From assembly GCA_014218235.1 (NCBI GenBank), contig CM024763.1, positions 84,740,244 through 84,804,243 on the forward strand: a stretch of DNA of 64,000 nucleotides, given 5' to 3'. The DNA is from Colocasia esculenta. Taxonomy: Eukaryota; Streptophyta; Magnoliopsida; Alismatales; Araceae. A program made the translations under genes and the position numbers. The notes below the pieces were generated by a model. That model saw nothing but the letters and a program-made list of their open reading frames with translations, was not told the DNA's origin and searched no databases. This document shows positions 1 to 11,825 of the stretch, one piece after another (the first letter of the stretch is position 1; every line of letters begins with the position of its first letter).

Positions 1-2630
1 ATGAGAGCTACCAACATGAACACTGTGCATATATGAAGGGAAAACACAACTAGCATGGATTTTACATGTTCTTAAGCACATACATAGACATTTTCACATA
101 CTTTAAGTTGCTGGTTTCACATGGTTTAATGGCTGTAAACCTACACATGAGAGCTACAAGGTTGTTTAAAACATACCATGTGAACAACCAATCATGCTAT
201 TTTGTACACGTGCTCATCAATTATCCCAAACATGGATTCTAGACATTTTCGCACATATAAACATGATGATAACAACATGAAATTACTGATTTCACATGCT
301 TTCAGATTTGTCTCACATGGATTTCAATGTCATATTCTCACATTTTTAGTTTCACATTTTCTTTACACAAGTTTCCAATTCACATGGTTGCACTTTGCAC
401 ATACACATTTCACATTGTTCACTTACACATTAACACATGAACACATACACATTACACATTACACATTCACATTTTAGGTGCCGTGACACATAGCCCAAAC
501 CACCAAAGAAGGACATATACACATCACATTACACATAGACGCCATCTAGGCATTACAATGGCGACTCTTGGACTGCGCAGACCGGGAGAACAAGTCTCCA
601 CCCTAACCAGTGGTACTTGTCCACCTCCAGGATTTCCCCCTAATGCCCTTAGGGTCACTTACACATTGAACTTTCTCAGGGGGACTTTTCCCTGATACAG
701 TTCCACTGCCCTCTACGGAAGCAGTGTCACATTGGCACAGTTACACATTTACACATTTTACCGATTTTACACATGGTTTTACACATATCACTTTTCATCC
801 CATTCACTTACTCACTCACATGCATATCTCTGTTTTCCTGACATGACACTACAGATTTCAGGAGTTTAACACACAGTAAATTCACCTATCAGGTTGGGTT
901 TAAACGATATCTAATCACCTTACAGTGACATGCATACATTTTTACATTTCACATGGAAAAAGTGCATAACTCCTTATATACTGGTCCAAATGACCTGGAA
1001 ATTTAACCACATGCTATTTTCTGGTTCAAGACAATACCTTCAATTTTTCAGATTTTTCTGAGCTAAGTAGAATTTACAGAAAATCAAATACCTATTTAGC
1101 ATGCCATTCATAATTTAAGTTGACATGGAGTTTAACACCATCATACATTTTTGCCACTTACTGTCTGAACCCTAACATGCCCATAATCATATAATTTCTT
1201 CAGAGTTTTCTGAGCAACATAACATTTTCTCAAGGTTTTATAACCCTACACATGCTTTTCTAAATTCAATTTCAGAAAGCATAATAATTCAGATAAGCAT
1301 GGAGAATTTATCGAAATTTGAGTACACATATACTGATCCACTAACTTCATGATCTGACAAAACTTAGGGCACTCAGACTAGTCCTAATCATGAAACATGG
1401 ATTGGCAAGATCACCAACAAATCATGCTTAAAATTTCATGGGATAATAATCTCTAACATTCACCACCACACATCATAACTCATCCATCCACACACCACAT
1501 TCATCACCCCAACATTATACATACATATAAATGATTTACAGTATATCCTCATCGTGAAACATATCAAAAATAATCGTATAGGAGGGCAGAACAGGTTGTT
1601 GTTTTGTCCAGATGAACTTGGCGGCGGTCTCTGGCCGCTAGTTCAGTGTCAACGTCATAGTCGATGGACGCTAAGCATGATCTTAGTGACCAGGGACTTT
1701 GCCGTCAATGCAGGTCTGTGCAGAACACAGACCCGAGCTCTCAAGATAGGGTGAATGTGGGGGTCTAGGACTCGAGGAAAAATTCATAAAAATTGTAGAA
1801 TCGACCTAGACACATACGGGGATGTTATGGTTAGGTTACTTGCCTCTAGAAAATTTCTCCAATGGATCTAAATGCTCGGAGAAGCTCTCCTTGGGCCGTC
1901 CCAAGAAGTGCAAAATGTCCTCCAAGATCTCCTTCCTCCGGGCTCTTGGATGATCTCCACAGCAAAGAAATGTCGGGGAGGCCTTCCTCGATGATCCCTC
2001 TAGCCTCCAGTTGCAGTATAACGCCGGACAAAGCTTCAGAAGTTCGGATTTTTGGGCTGCCAAGATGGGGTTTTCTCACAGTCCGAAATACGGTTTTCTT
2101 CTCTTGTTTCTCTCTTGCAAAAGGGTGAAGAGAGGGGTTGGGGAGCAGATTCGGGTTTAGACATATGGGAGAGGCTTCCCTCCCACTCACAGGGTGACAA
2201 GATGGCTCTCAGAGCCATTGAGGACAGCTCCCCAATGGGTGAGCTACCTTGTTTCCAGAATTTCTTGCTCTGCAACGCATGCAGGTCAGGGAAATCGGCG
2301 TCCACATCGTTAGACGCCAGGATTAGTGTTGGCGTCCATGCGTGGACGCTGACACCTCATCGGCGGCTAGGGGTTGACGCCAATAGGGCCTTCGGCCAGA
2401 AGTTTAAAACATGCAGAAAACAATGCATGCCATGCATATATACATGCAATATGTACATGGTAGTGTATCCATACTATCACCACTCAATACATGCATTATT
2501 TATATCTAGTATAAACACATGCACACGTAATTGTACTAATTAATACGTACGTAAATATGTATATACATACACAAGCACAAATATACACACACAAATACAA
2601 ATAATGCGACGGAAATTCGAGGGCCTTACA
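1..2630 (-). repeat. 3' LTR of G1 (truncated by window edge)
   Basis: The sequence matches 12500-15135 almost base for base. The LTR begins, on the minus strand, at 2630 with TGTAAGGCCCTCG directly after the polypurine tract. It contains an acacat/cacatt-rich stretch at about 390-480, a GC-rich block with GGCGTC/GACGCC motifs at 2290-2400, and no credible protein gene. Short open frames at 202-695 and 1846-2190 recur in the other LTR copies and are read here as LTR sequence. Confidence 0.93.
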
Positions 2631-2646
2631 CCCTCTCCCCCTTAAA
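2631..2646 (-). other. Polypurine tract of G1
   Basis: On the minus strand a run of about 16 purine-rich bases (core AAGGGGGAGAGGG) ends right at the 3' LTR. This is the expected plus-strand DNA primer for reverse transcription. Confidence 0.85.
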
Positions 2647-2675
2647 GAAACTTCGTCCTCGAAGTTAGAACGACA

Positions 2676-3394
2676 CTACTCAAACAAAAGGGGATACTTC
2701 TTTTTCATCGCATCCTCAAGCTCCCAAGTAGCCTCCTCTCGTGAGAAGTTCCACCAGGGAACTTTCACCGACGCAATACTCTTGTTCCGGAGATGCTGAA
2801 CCTTCCGGTCAAGAATAGCTACTGGTTGCTCGACATACGAAAGATCTGGCTGGATCTCCACTGGCTCATGACTAATCACATGAGACGGATCTCGGACATA
2901 CTTCCTGAGCATAGATACGTGGAATACAGGGTGAACGCTAGCCAAAGCTTGGGGTAATGCTAGCTCATATGCCACGCTGCCCAAACGTCGAGAATCTCAC
3001 ATGGGCCAATGAATCTAGGGCTTAGCTTGCTATGCCTGCCAAATCTAACGACACCACGAGTAGGCGATATCTTCAAGAAGACATGATCGCCAACCTCGAA
3101 CTCCAAATCCTTTCTCCTGTTGTCGGCATAACTCTTCTGCCTATCCTGTGCCGCAACAAGCCTCTTCCTGATAAGCTGGATCTTATCCGAAGTTTCCTGA
3201 ACTAACTCCGGTCCGATCAACTGCCTATCACCAGTCTCCTCCCAACACAACGGAGATCTGCAGGGCCTACCATACAACGCTTCGAATGGAGCCATACCAT
3301 TACTCGCATGAAAGCTGTTGTTGTATGCGAACTCCACAAGAGGTAAATAACGCTCCCAATCATCCTTCCAATCCAGAACACACGCTCTCAACAT
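2676..3394 (-). pseudogene. G1 integrase C-terminal part and chromodomain-like tail
   Basis: This is the end of the gypsy polyprotein. It begins just after the third catalytic region of integrase (LRACVLDW, YGRPCRSPL) and runs through the C-terminal DNA-binding part. It ends in a chromodomain-like module with EEATWELE and KYPLLF near the stop at 2676. In chromoviruses this tail is thought to steer integration to particular chromatin. A frameshift at about 2985 joins two frames (2960-3394 and 2676-2984), and a stop at about 3404 separates it from the upstream integrase; that stop stands where related elements read Gln (TAG for CAG). The polypurine tract follows 30 bp downstream. Confidence 0.88.
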
Positions 3395-3406
3395 ATCCTC
3401 GAGCGT

Positions 3407-4273
3407 CTAGATAGTCCTCTCGGACTGTCCATCGGTCTGGGGATGAAATGCCGAACTGAGCTTTAGCTCCAAACCTAAAGCATCCTGAAGACCCTTCCAT
3501 AATCTCGAAGTAAATCTCGGATCTCGATCCGAAATGATCGACTTCGGCACACCATGCAATCTAATGATACCACTAACATACAATCTAGCTAAACTCTCTA
3601 CTGACTGCTTCTTCTTCATAGGCAAGAAATGAGCAGTCTTCGAGAATCTATCTACAACTACCCAAATCGAGTCATTGCCCCTTCTAGATCGAGGCAAACC
3701 CGAAACGAAGTCCATAGTGATAGCTTCCCACTTCCACACTGGGATATCCATCCTCTGCATAAGGCTGGATGGTCGCTGTCGCTCGGCCTTCACTTGCTGA
3801 CACACAAAACACCTAGACACATAATCCGCAACATCCTTCTTTATGCCGGACCACCAAAATGATCTTTTCAGGTCTTGATACATCTTAGTGTTACCCGGAT
3901 GAATAGAGAATCGCGATCTATGAGCCTCCGCTAACACATGCTCACGGACATCTACTAAATCAGGGACACAGACACGGTGCGGAAATCTAATCACACCGTC
4001 CTCATCACGAGCAATGCTCGCCTTACCTACTAATTCTAACAATCTAGGGTCGGCTTCCTGTTGCTCGATCACCTCATCCAAAACAGAGGATCTAAGGGAT
4101 AGCTGAGCTACAAAAGCCTGACACAGCGATGGCTCTAACTCGGTCATAGAGTACGCCGCATCCTCCAACATCTTCCAATCCTGCTGGAGTGAAGACCTCT
4201 TTCTACTAAGAGCATCCGCTACGACATTCGCCTTTTCGGGGTGATACTGAAGGTCGAAGTCATAGTCCTTCAA
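3407..4273 (-). pseudogene. G1 RNase H end and integrase core
   Basis: The fragment starts in the RNase H/integrase linker (YHPEKANVVADALSRK), typical of plant gypsy elements. It then carries the integrase zinc finger (His pair in HRSRFSIHPG, Cys pair in CFVCQQ) and the catalytic Asp, Asp, Glu in AITMDFVSG, SDRDPRFTS and QTDGQSERT. Integrase would insert the cDNA into chromosomes. A TAG stop at the upstream edge (about 4274) stands where relatives read Trp, and another stop ends it at 3407. The catalytic residues look intact, but the fragment is cut off from the rest of pol. Confidence 0.9.
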
Positions 4274-4282
4274 GAACTCAAT

Positions 4283-4888
4283 CTATCTTCTCTGCCTCAG
4301 GTTTAATTCTTTTTGGGAGAAAAGATACTTTAAGCTCTTGTGGTCAGTAAACACCTCAAATCTGACACCATAAAGATAGTGCCTCCAGATCTTTAGTGCA
4401 TGAACCACTGCTGCGAGCTCCAAGTCATGAGTCGGATAGTTCCTCTCATGCTCCTTCAACTGACGAGAAGCATAAGCCACTACCCTTTCTTGCTGCATGA
4501 GCACACAGCCCAAACCAATCCGAGACGCATTCGTATAAATGGCAAAGCCCTCTAGACCACTAGGTAATACCAATACCGGAGCAGAAGTAAGCTTAGCCTT
4601 CAATAGCTGGAATCTACGCTCACATGCCTCAGACCATACGAACTTCTCACCCTTCCTGGTCAGCTTTGTCAAGGGGGCGGCGATGGATGAGAAACCCTCA
4701 ATGAATCGCCTATAGTAACCAGCTAACCCAATAAAACTACGAATCTCCGAAGGGGTCTTGGGAACCTCCCAATCCATAACTGCCTGGACCTTCGCTGGAT
4801 CAACTGCAACACCAGCGCCGGAGATAACATGCCCGAGGAAATGAACCTCGCGCAACCAAAAATCGCACTTGCTGAATTTTGCATACAC
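4283..4888 (-). pseudogene. G1 reverse transcriptase C-terminal part and RNase H
   Basis: The frame resumes after a frameshift near 4870 inside RT (YAKFSKCDFW, FLGHVIS). It continues through the RT connection (IRSFIGLAGYYRRFI) and RNase H (GLGCVLMQ, HDLELAAVVHALKIWRHYL, DHKSLKYLF). The first RNase H acidic position, usually YTDAS, reads YTNAS here, so a catalytic Asp appears lost. Together with the upstream fragment it would form the RT-RH unit that copies genomic RNA. It ends at the TAG before the integrase linker. Confidence 0.9.
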
Positions 4889-6840
4889 TTGTGCTCACGA
4901 AGAACCTCTAACACTAACCTCAAATGCTGACGGTGGGTGGTCTCATCCGGAGAGTAGACCAATACATCGTCAATAAACACTACGACAAAGCTATCTAAAT
5001 AAGGCCTAAACACCCGGTTCATGAGATCCATGAACGCTGCAGGGGCGTTGGTCAATCCGAAAGGAAGGACCAAGAACTCATAATGTCCATAACGGGATTT
5101 AAATGCCGTCTTGGACACATCCTCACTCCGAATCCTCAACTGATGATAACCAGATTGCAAATCAATCTTAGAAAAGATTGATGCATCTCGCAGCTGGTCA
5201 AACAAGTCATCAATACGAGGTAAGGGATACCTGTTCTTCATAGTCACTTGGTTCAACTTCCTATAGTCAATGCACAACCTAAGTGACCTGTCTTTCTTCT
5301 TGACGAATAATATAGGTGCGCCCCAAGGGGAAACACTAGGGCGAATAAATCCCTTATCAAGCAACTCTTGCAACTGCCTCCTTAACTCGGCTAACTCCGC
5401 AGGTGCCATCCGATATGGAGCCTTCGAGATAGGAGAGGTGCCCGGAAGCAACTCTATAGTAAACTCTATCTCTCTATCCGGTGGCAATCCAGACAAATCA
5501 TCAGGAAAGACGTCTGGAAAATCCTGCACTACCTCAATCTCCGCAAGAGTAAGTGACTCATCAGCCTCTGGTACTAACACCACGCTGGCAAGAAAAGCGT
5601 CACAACCCTTGTTTACCATGCGCATCGCCTTCATGGCAGAGATGACCATCTTTCCTGCCCAGTTCCTTGGCAAGGGGTGAGAGAACTCATCCTCACTAGG
5701 AATGCGGAAAACAATCCTCTTCCGACGACAATCCACTAACGCATAGTGCTCCTCTAGCCAATCCAGACCAAGAATAGCATCATAGTCCTTCATCTTTAGC
5801 AAGAAGAAACACCCATCTAGGACTCTATCCTCAATGCACACAGGTAACGACGGAATGCACTTCCTAGTCGATACCGTACCCGCAGGGGTGTGCACAGACA
5901 AAGGGACCTCTAACTCCTCAGACTCTACGCCTGACTCTAGGGCTAACTGCCTAGCGAACCGCTCGGAAATGAACGAGTGAGTAGCACCCATATCAAACAA
6001 ATCCTGAGCGTGCACACCTAAAAGAAAAATCGTACCTTCGGTGACATGCTCCGCCTGCTCGGCGTCCTCGCGAGCTAAAGCAAACACTCGAGCTGGGGCT
6101 CGAGGCCTTCCTGGTCTTCCTGTAGCTGGCGCGCCTGCCGCTACTGCTGGGGCTGGCGCTCCACGCTGAGCTCCCTGCTGAAGTCTTGGGCAATCTTTGA
6201 TCTTGTGGTCGCTGCTCCCGCACTTCAAGCATCTAGCCGCTACCAACCAACACTCGGAACCACCGTGTGTCTTCCCGCAATGGGGACACTCCTTCTTCAC
6301 ACCAGGGGAACGTACAGAAGGTACCTGAGAGCTGCTGACTGTCACGGATCGCTGCGGTGTCTGGTACACCATTTTCTTCTTATCCTGCCGCTGGAATGTC
6401 GCTGCCGGCCTCTTCTGCGAAGCCTTCTTTTCCTCCAGATATTGCTCCATTTCTCCCTCCTGCCTGCAGGCAGCACTGAGGGCCTCGTCCAACGTGCGGT
6501 GGTCAAACGCCATGAGTCTCGTCCGCAGTGATGGCTTGAGTTCCATCACGAATTTCTTCGTCTTCCTGTGCTCATCCTCTACGATATGCGGTGCATACTT
6601 AGAAAGTTCAGAAAACCTTGCCTCGTATTCCAGCACAGTCATGGAGCCTTGCGTCAGGGAGAGAAATTCCTGCTCCATTTTGTCCTGGATATGCTCTAGG
6701 ACGAACTTGGCTCGAAAGAGCCTCACGAATGCATCCCACGTCACGTCTACTGCTCCGTCCTCAAAGCGTGTACGTAGTAGGGAGGACCACCATACATCCG
6801 CTCTCTCGTGCATTACATCTTCATAAGCACCAACTAACAA
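4868..6840 (-). pseudogene. G1 gag C-terminal part, protease and reverse transcriptase
   Basis: This is the longest open stretch of G1. It holds the C-terminal half of gag with a zinc knuckle (CLKCGSSDHKIKDC). The aspartic protease region has LFDMGATHSFIS where active relatives have DSG, so the active-site triad is altered. The RT has KAPYRMAP, WGAPILFVKKKD, CIDYRKLN, PLPRIDDLFD and the catalytic FIDD box. Gag and pol share one frame, as is usual for many chromoviruses. A frameshift at about 4870 ends the authentic reading frame. The 5' edge joins the upstream gag fragment through the interruption at 6805-6887. Confidence 0.9.
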
Positions 6841-6887
6841 ATTCTAAATTAAGAAGAACATACAAACATACAAAATTAAAAGCCTAC
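6805..6887 (-). other. Gag interruption, possible 83-bp intron or small insertion
   Basis: Gag reads cleanly up to MLQ (codon ending 6888) and again from RADVWW (from 6804), but the bases between are T-rich, contain a stop and shift the frame. On the minus strand the stretch begins GTAGGC after CAG and ends CACGAG. Removing 83 bp restores frame with GT...AG ends; a 44-bp alternative ends at 6844. Either a small intron or a decayed insertion would explain it. Confidence 0.4.
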
Positions 6888-7121
6888 CTGTAGCATGTAG
6901 GTGGCTAATGTCACCTTATCCTCATCAGGGCACCTGATGGCTCGGAAGATTTTCTCTGTCTCCCTTAACCAACTTTCTGCCATTAATGGATCACTCTCCC
7001 CCTTAAAAGAGGGTGGGGTCATCCTCTTGAATCGCTCTATGATGGGAGGTCCACCATGGTCCTGAGCTGGTGCCTGAGCCTGCTGGGCCTCCAACTGTGC
7101 CTGGAGTGCTGCCTGGGTATG
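6888..7121 (-). pseudogene. G1 gag capsid N-terminal fragment
   Basis: This fragment encodes gag residues with RFKRMTPPSFKGESDPL and WLRETEKIF followed by KVTLATYML, the usual start of the capsid domain in plant gypsy elements. Its 5' end stops exactly at the target-site duplication of S1. The reading frame picks up in phase at 11465-11643 when S1 and one duplication copy are ignored. It is therefore the middle of a gag split by insertion, not a separate gene. The start codon-like triplet at 7094 is internal. Confidence 0.88.
7117..7121. repeat. Target-site duplication of S1, left (GTATG)
   Basis: GTATG lies directly left of S1 and is repeated at 11465-11469. Confidence 0.93.
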
Positions 7122-10100
7122 CGTAAGACCCCGCTTTTTTTTACTCTTTATATATCTGTATGTATATGGATGGTGTGTTGGGTGTTCGGTTGTTGTGTGC
7201 TTAGCATGCGTATTTCATTGTGCCTACTATAAGTTTTATCCTTCTTTTGAACATGAGCATGTGTGAATATCTATATATGTATACATAGGTGTATATGATG
7301 ATTAATGTGGAAGTGAACAATTAGCTAATTAGAAGTGTATTATGAATACCAAGAATCTCTGACTCAGGATACTGAATAGTACTATGCGTGTGCTATCTAA
7401 ATATTGAAGAATATCCTATACTACCTATTTCATGGAATTTTGTATGAGAATATAGGAAGTAGATATGTATATGTACGTTATCTTATACGTGTGACGATTG
7501 TATACCTAATTCTACATGCATAACACCTTGGTGTATTTGTGTATGCATGTGTATGATTAGTGTAAGCGTTGCTCATTTGCATGGTTTAGCTAATGTGAAT
7601 ATTGTACTACGTACATTGCATATGCATAAAGAGTTCAAGCATGGTAGGTGTGTTTAGTAGTTTACATTGGGATTCTATACTCCTCATGGATAACATGCAT
7701 GTATCTTTATGATGATTAGGTGAGAATAGTCAATTGGATAAATTATGCATATAGTATATTATTAAGAAATCCTATACATGTAATACTTAAGCAATGTTAG
7801 GTAAAGTTGTGTAAGTTAATCTAATTACCGGTGCGCATATTGTACCCATCTATTCCAAGCATAATGTACATAAGTATGCTACACCAGTGTGCGTACACTA
7901 TATATATGACAAATCAAGTGTGTGTATGCGAGGACTATTTTATCGAATGGATTATTCCTAGCTAGCATAAATCATATCACCTCCTAATGATTTGCGAAGC
8001 CCTCATAATTCTCGTCATTTAAATTGCCGTGTGTTGAGTCATGCATGTGTAAAATATCACGTAGGTACAGGTAGGTGTCTACGTACATTTTATCTTAGTA
8101 TGCTTATGTATGCTTGTGTATGTATATAGATATTTATCTACATATTAATTAGTATAATTAATGTGCATGTGTTTATATTAATATAAATAAGGTATGTATT
8201 GTCTGGTGATAGTATGAGTATAATACCATATACATATTGCTTGTATATAAGTTTGGTATGCATAGTTTCTGCATAAATTAAGGTTCTGGCCAAAGGCCAC
8301 CTTGGCGTCAACATCTGGCCGCCGAGGTGGAGTCAACGTCCAGACCTAGACGCCAATCCTGACCCAGGCGTCCAGCGATGTGGACGTCAACCTCTCTGAC
8401 CTGCATGCGCAGCAGAGCTGCTGTCTTCTGAAACAAGGCATGGCCACCCATTGGGGGATGTTCCCCAACGGATCTAAGGCTGTCTAATCAGCATGGTGAG
8501 TGGGTGAGGGACTCCCCTACATCCTGAACCCGAATTGGCCTCTCCCCACTTCTCATTTTCACCCTTGCAAGAGAAGAGGAGAAGAAAGAAAAACCCTAGA
8601 GCATTCTGTGAGAAAACCCCATTCTAGAACCCTCAAATCCGACCCTTTGAAGCTGGATCTAGAGATCTACTGCAACAAGGAGGAGGCTGAAGCAAAGGAG
8701 AAGGCTTCCCCATCATCCCCTCGGCGTGGAGATCACCAGGAACCCGGAGGAAGGCGATCTTGGAGGCACTTCTGCAACTTCTTGGAACTGCCCAAGGAGG
8801 TCTTCTTCGAGCCACAAATCCCTTGGAGGAATTTTAGAGAGGCAAGTGACCTATCTATGGTATCCCCGTATGAGTCTAGGTGGGTTTTGATATTTTTATG
8901 GAATTTTCCTCGAGTCCTAGACCCTCCATTTCACCCAAGATTTAGAGCTCGGGTCTGTGTTTCTGCACAGACCTGAGTAGACGGCAGGGTCCCTGGACGC
9001 CCAGTTCATCCTTGGCGTCCATCGATCATGCCGCTGACCCTGAGTCAGCGGCCAGAGACCGCCGCCTAGTTCTTCTGGACAGAACAGTGAGCTGTTCTGT
9101 CTCTCTTATACATTAAATTCGGTATGTTTTATGCGATGAGGATATATTGTACACCTTATACTCTATGTATATTGTGCATTGTGGTTGTGGATGAATGTGG
9201 GTTGTGTGGGTGAATGTGGGATAATGATATCTTGTAAACATGTGAGCATGACTTGTAGACAATCTTGTAAAATTCATGATTTATGATTAGGGTTTGTGTG
9301 AATGCCTTGGTTTCGGTTTGATCATGAAGAATAGTGGGTCAGCATATGTGTTTGCAAAATTTAGTAGTTTATCCATGCTTGAGAAATTGTAAATAAGTTC
9401 GGTTCGGTAAAATAAAACATGCAAAAATGGTTTGTGGTAATTGATTTATAGATGTATGAATTAGGGTGATGTTGTATTCTAAAATCATGCATATATTAGT
9501 AGTCTTTGTGCAAAACAGTAAGTGGATAAATTGCAAAATGTGTTAGACCCATGTTAGCTTAAGTTGTGAATAATATGCTAATTAGGTGTTTGATTTTCTG
9601 TAAATCCTATTTAGCTCAGAAAAATCTGAAATATTGAGGGTATGATTTTGAACCCGAAAACAGCATGTGGTTAAAATTTCAGGTCAATTGGAACAGTAAA
9701 TAAAAGGTTATGTGTTTTCATGTGAAATGTGATAATTCGTGCATATAATTGTAATGTGGTTTGTTATGGTCTAAAACCAACATGATTAGTGAGGTTACTG
9801 TATGTTAAACTCTTGAAATTCTGTAGTACCATGTTAAGGAAAAACAGAAATGTTCATGTGAGTGAGAAAGTGATTGAAATGAGAAGAGTTATGTGTAAAA
9901 CCATGTGTAAAACGGTAATGTGTAAAAGTGTAAAAGTTGTGCCTATGTGACACTGCTACCCTAGAGGCATCGGGAGCCGTATATAGAAAAGTCCCTATAG
10001 AAGGCTCCATGTGATATAAGTTTGTCCCAAAGGCATTGGGAAAACCCCGGAGGTGGACAAGTACCACTGGATAGGGTGGAGAGGGCTTCTCCCGGTCTGC

Positions 10101-11464
10101 GCAGTTACCAAGATTCACCGCTGTATTGCCTAGGTGGTGAGTATGTGTATGAGTTGTGTAAGTGTTGTGTCATGTGTTGTGTTATGAGTTGTGTTGAGAG
10201 CTGTGCTAAGGAATGAGCACGAGCTATGAGATATTGTTAGTGTCCTCTACTGGTGGTTAGGACTATGTGTCATGGCAAATTGTTTAAGTAATGAAAAATG
10301 AGTAAAATGTGAAATATGTGAATATGGCACGTGGTAAGTGCCCAAGATGCACGTGGTAAGTGCAATCGATATGATATGTGATAAGTGAAAGTGAAAGAGA
10401 AAATGATGTGGAAATGAGTAAATTGTATAAGTGTGAACATGTGTACGTGTCAAATGTGTAATAGTGAACAACGTGAATGAGTAAGTATGAAATCATGTGA
10501 AACCGAGAATGTGAGAATGTGTTATTGGAAACCATGTGAAATCAGTAAACTAATGTTGTCATTATCATGCTTATGTGTGCATAAATGTCTAGAATCCATG
10601 TTAGGGATAATTAGTGAAAATGAGTGCAAGATAGCTTGATTACTTGTTCACATGATGTGTTTTATGTATTATTGTAGCTCTCATGTGTAGATTTATAGTC
10701 ATTGAATTATATGAAATCAGCAATCTAAAGCATGTGAAAAGGTTCGTGTATGTGTTTAAAACTATGTGAAATCCATGCTAGTTGTGTTCCCTTTTATGTG
10801 TGTAAATTGTTCATGTGGATAGCTTTCATGTTTTAGATCTTTAAAAGACTAAAGTTCTTGAGCAAATGGAATAGAGATCATGTGATAGGTGAATTTCATT
10901 TTACAAATCTGAAAGCATGAGTTATGTATAAAATTGTAGAACCTTCATGATAAGTAGAAAACTTGAATTGACTGGCATGCTATGTGTTGTTAATTGTAAA
11001 AGTGCATGTAGAAGCCACTAAGACTTGTATGTGTATATCATGAGTAGTGTCGCTTGCTGAGTCTTTGGACTCACTCTTGCTTCGGCGTACAGGTTGACAG
11101 GTATCGTGCACTAGAAGGTAGCGTGGCGAGGATCATCATTAGAAGACTATTTTGTGGAGCTGTTACCAGTTGTACTTTTCTTTTGCACAAAAAGGATTAT
11201 TGTATGGGCAATATTTTGGACATTGTAACTCTCTTTATTTTGTATTAATGTGGACATTGTCCTTCTATCTCGCTATTTAGATTATGGAATGTGTGTTGGT
11301 GACGGATTAAGAGTTGAGTTGTTTATTTTATTCCGCTGTACTCTATTGCTATCCAGGTACATATCAACCTATCGACCAGTGTTGGGTAAATGTCCCACTG
11401 TGACGACGCCCTTTATACCGATGGGGATTGGTATAATCGTACCGGTATGAAGAGGGTCGTTACA
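7122..11464 (+). mobile_element. Solo LTR S1, same superfamily as the G1 LTR, opposite orientation
   Basis: The 4.3-kb block is bounded by CGTAAGACCCC (an altered TGTAAG start) and GAGGGTCGTTACA, the same termini as the G1 LTR. Its interior is a diverged plus-strand version of that LTR; for example, the GC-rich GGCGTC block at 8300-8400 and the terminal CTTCGGCGTACAG near 11090 have clear partners. It has no primer site, polypurine tract or coding region, so it is a solo LTR left by LTR-LTR recombination. About 970 bp of AT-rich, gtatg-rich sequence at 7122-8090 has no partner in G1. A 158-codon open frame at 8500-8976 overlaps conserved LTR sequence and is not called as a gene. Confidence 0.93.
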
Positions 11465-11469
11465 GTATG
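11465..11469. repeat. Target-site duplication of S1, right (GTATG)
   Basis: This perfect 5-bp copy of 7117-7121 confirms that S1 arrived by retrotransposition into G1 gag. Confidence 0.93.
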
Positions 11470-11643
11470 AGCCTCCGTCTGCATGGCTTGCACCAGACCT
11501 TGCATGAATACTCCATAATCCACAGGCGGCGGTGGGGCAAGTACAGGACCTGGCGGTGTCGGGGCCTGCTGCTCCGCCCGCTCGTCACGTCGCAGCTCGT
11601 CCTCACGGGCCGACGCTCCACCACGCCTACCTCTCGAAGCCAT
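11465..11643 (-). pseudogene. G1 gag N-terminus
   Basis: The minus-strand ATG at 11643 opens a basic, low-complexity N-terminus (MASRGRRGG, then a proline-rich stretch and MQGLVQAMQ) typical of plant gypsy gag. It begins about 165 bp after the primer binding site, as expected for a leader. The frame runs into S1 at 11464 and continues in phase at 7121. Codons beyond the S1 border are LTR sequence. Gag would form the virus-like particle; this copy is physically interrupted. Confidence 0.85.
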
Positions 11644-11808
11644 GGCTGTAATAAAATTTCAGCCACCATTAGAGCTAGGTTACTAAGTTTTCCAACCATT
11701 TTCTTATCTATCTTTCACTTCTTATTAGTGTTTTCTACACATGTGGACATACTTAGCATGCAATGGGGATGATGACTTAGGTATATTCATGTGCAATCTC
11801 AACCGGTC

Positions 11809-11821
11809 TCTCTGATACCAA
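11809..11821 (-). other. Primer binding site of G1
   Basis: The minus strand reads TGGTATCAGAGA a few bases after the LTR end. It matches the plant initiator tRNA-Met 3' end except at the last base. The leader from here to 11644 holds no other feature I can recognise. Confidence 0.88.
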
Positions 11822-11825
11822 TCTC

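Noticed and set aside
202..695. Open frames of 70-166 codons in the G1 LTRs (202-695, 12701-13201)
   Set aside because: Low-complexity His/Thr-rich translations of acacat-type sequence, present only because the LTR is duplicated; no start context or domain.
1846..2190. A 107-158-codon open frame kept in both G1 LTRs and in S1 (1846-2190, 14372-14695, 8500-8976)
   Set aside because: The nucleotide sequence itself is conserved LTR promoter-proximal sequence; I see no protein-level conservation beyond that. A codon-position test on more copies would settle it.
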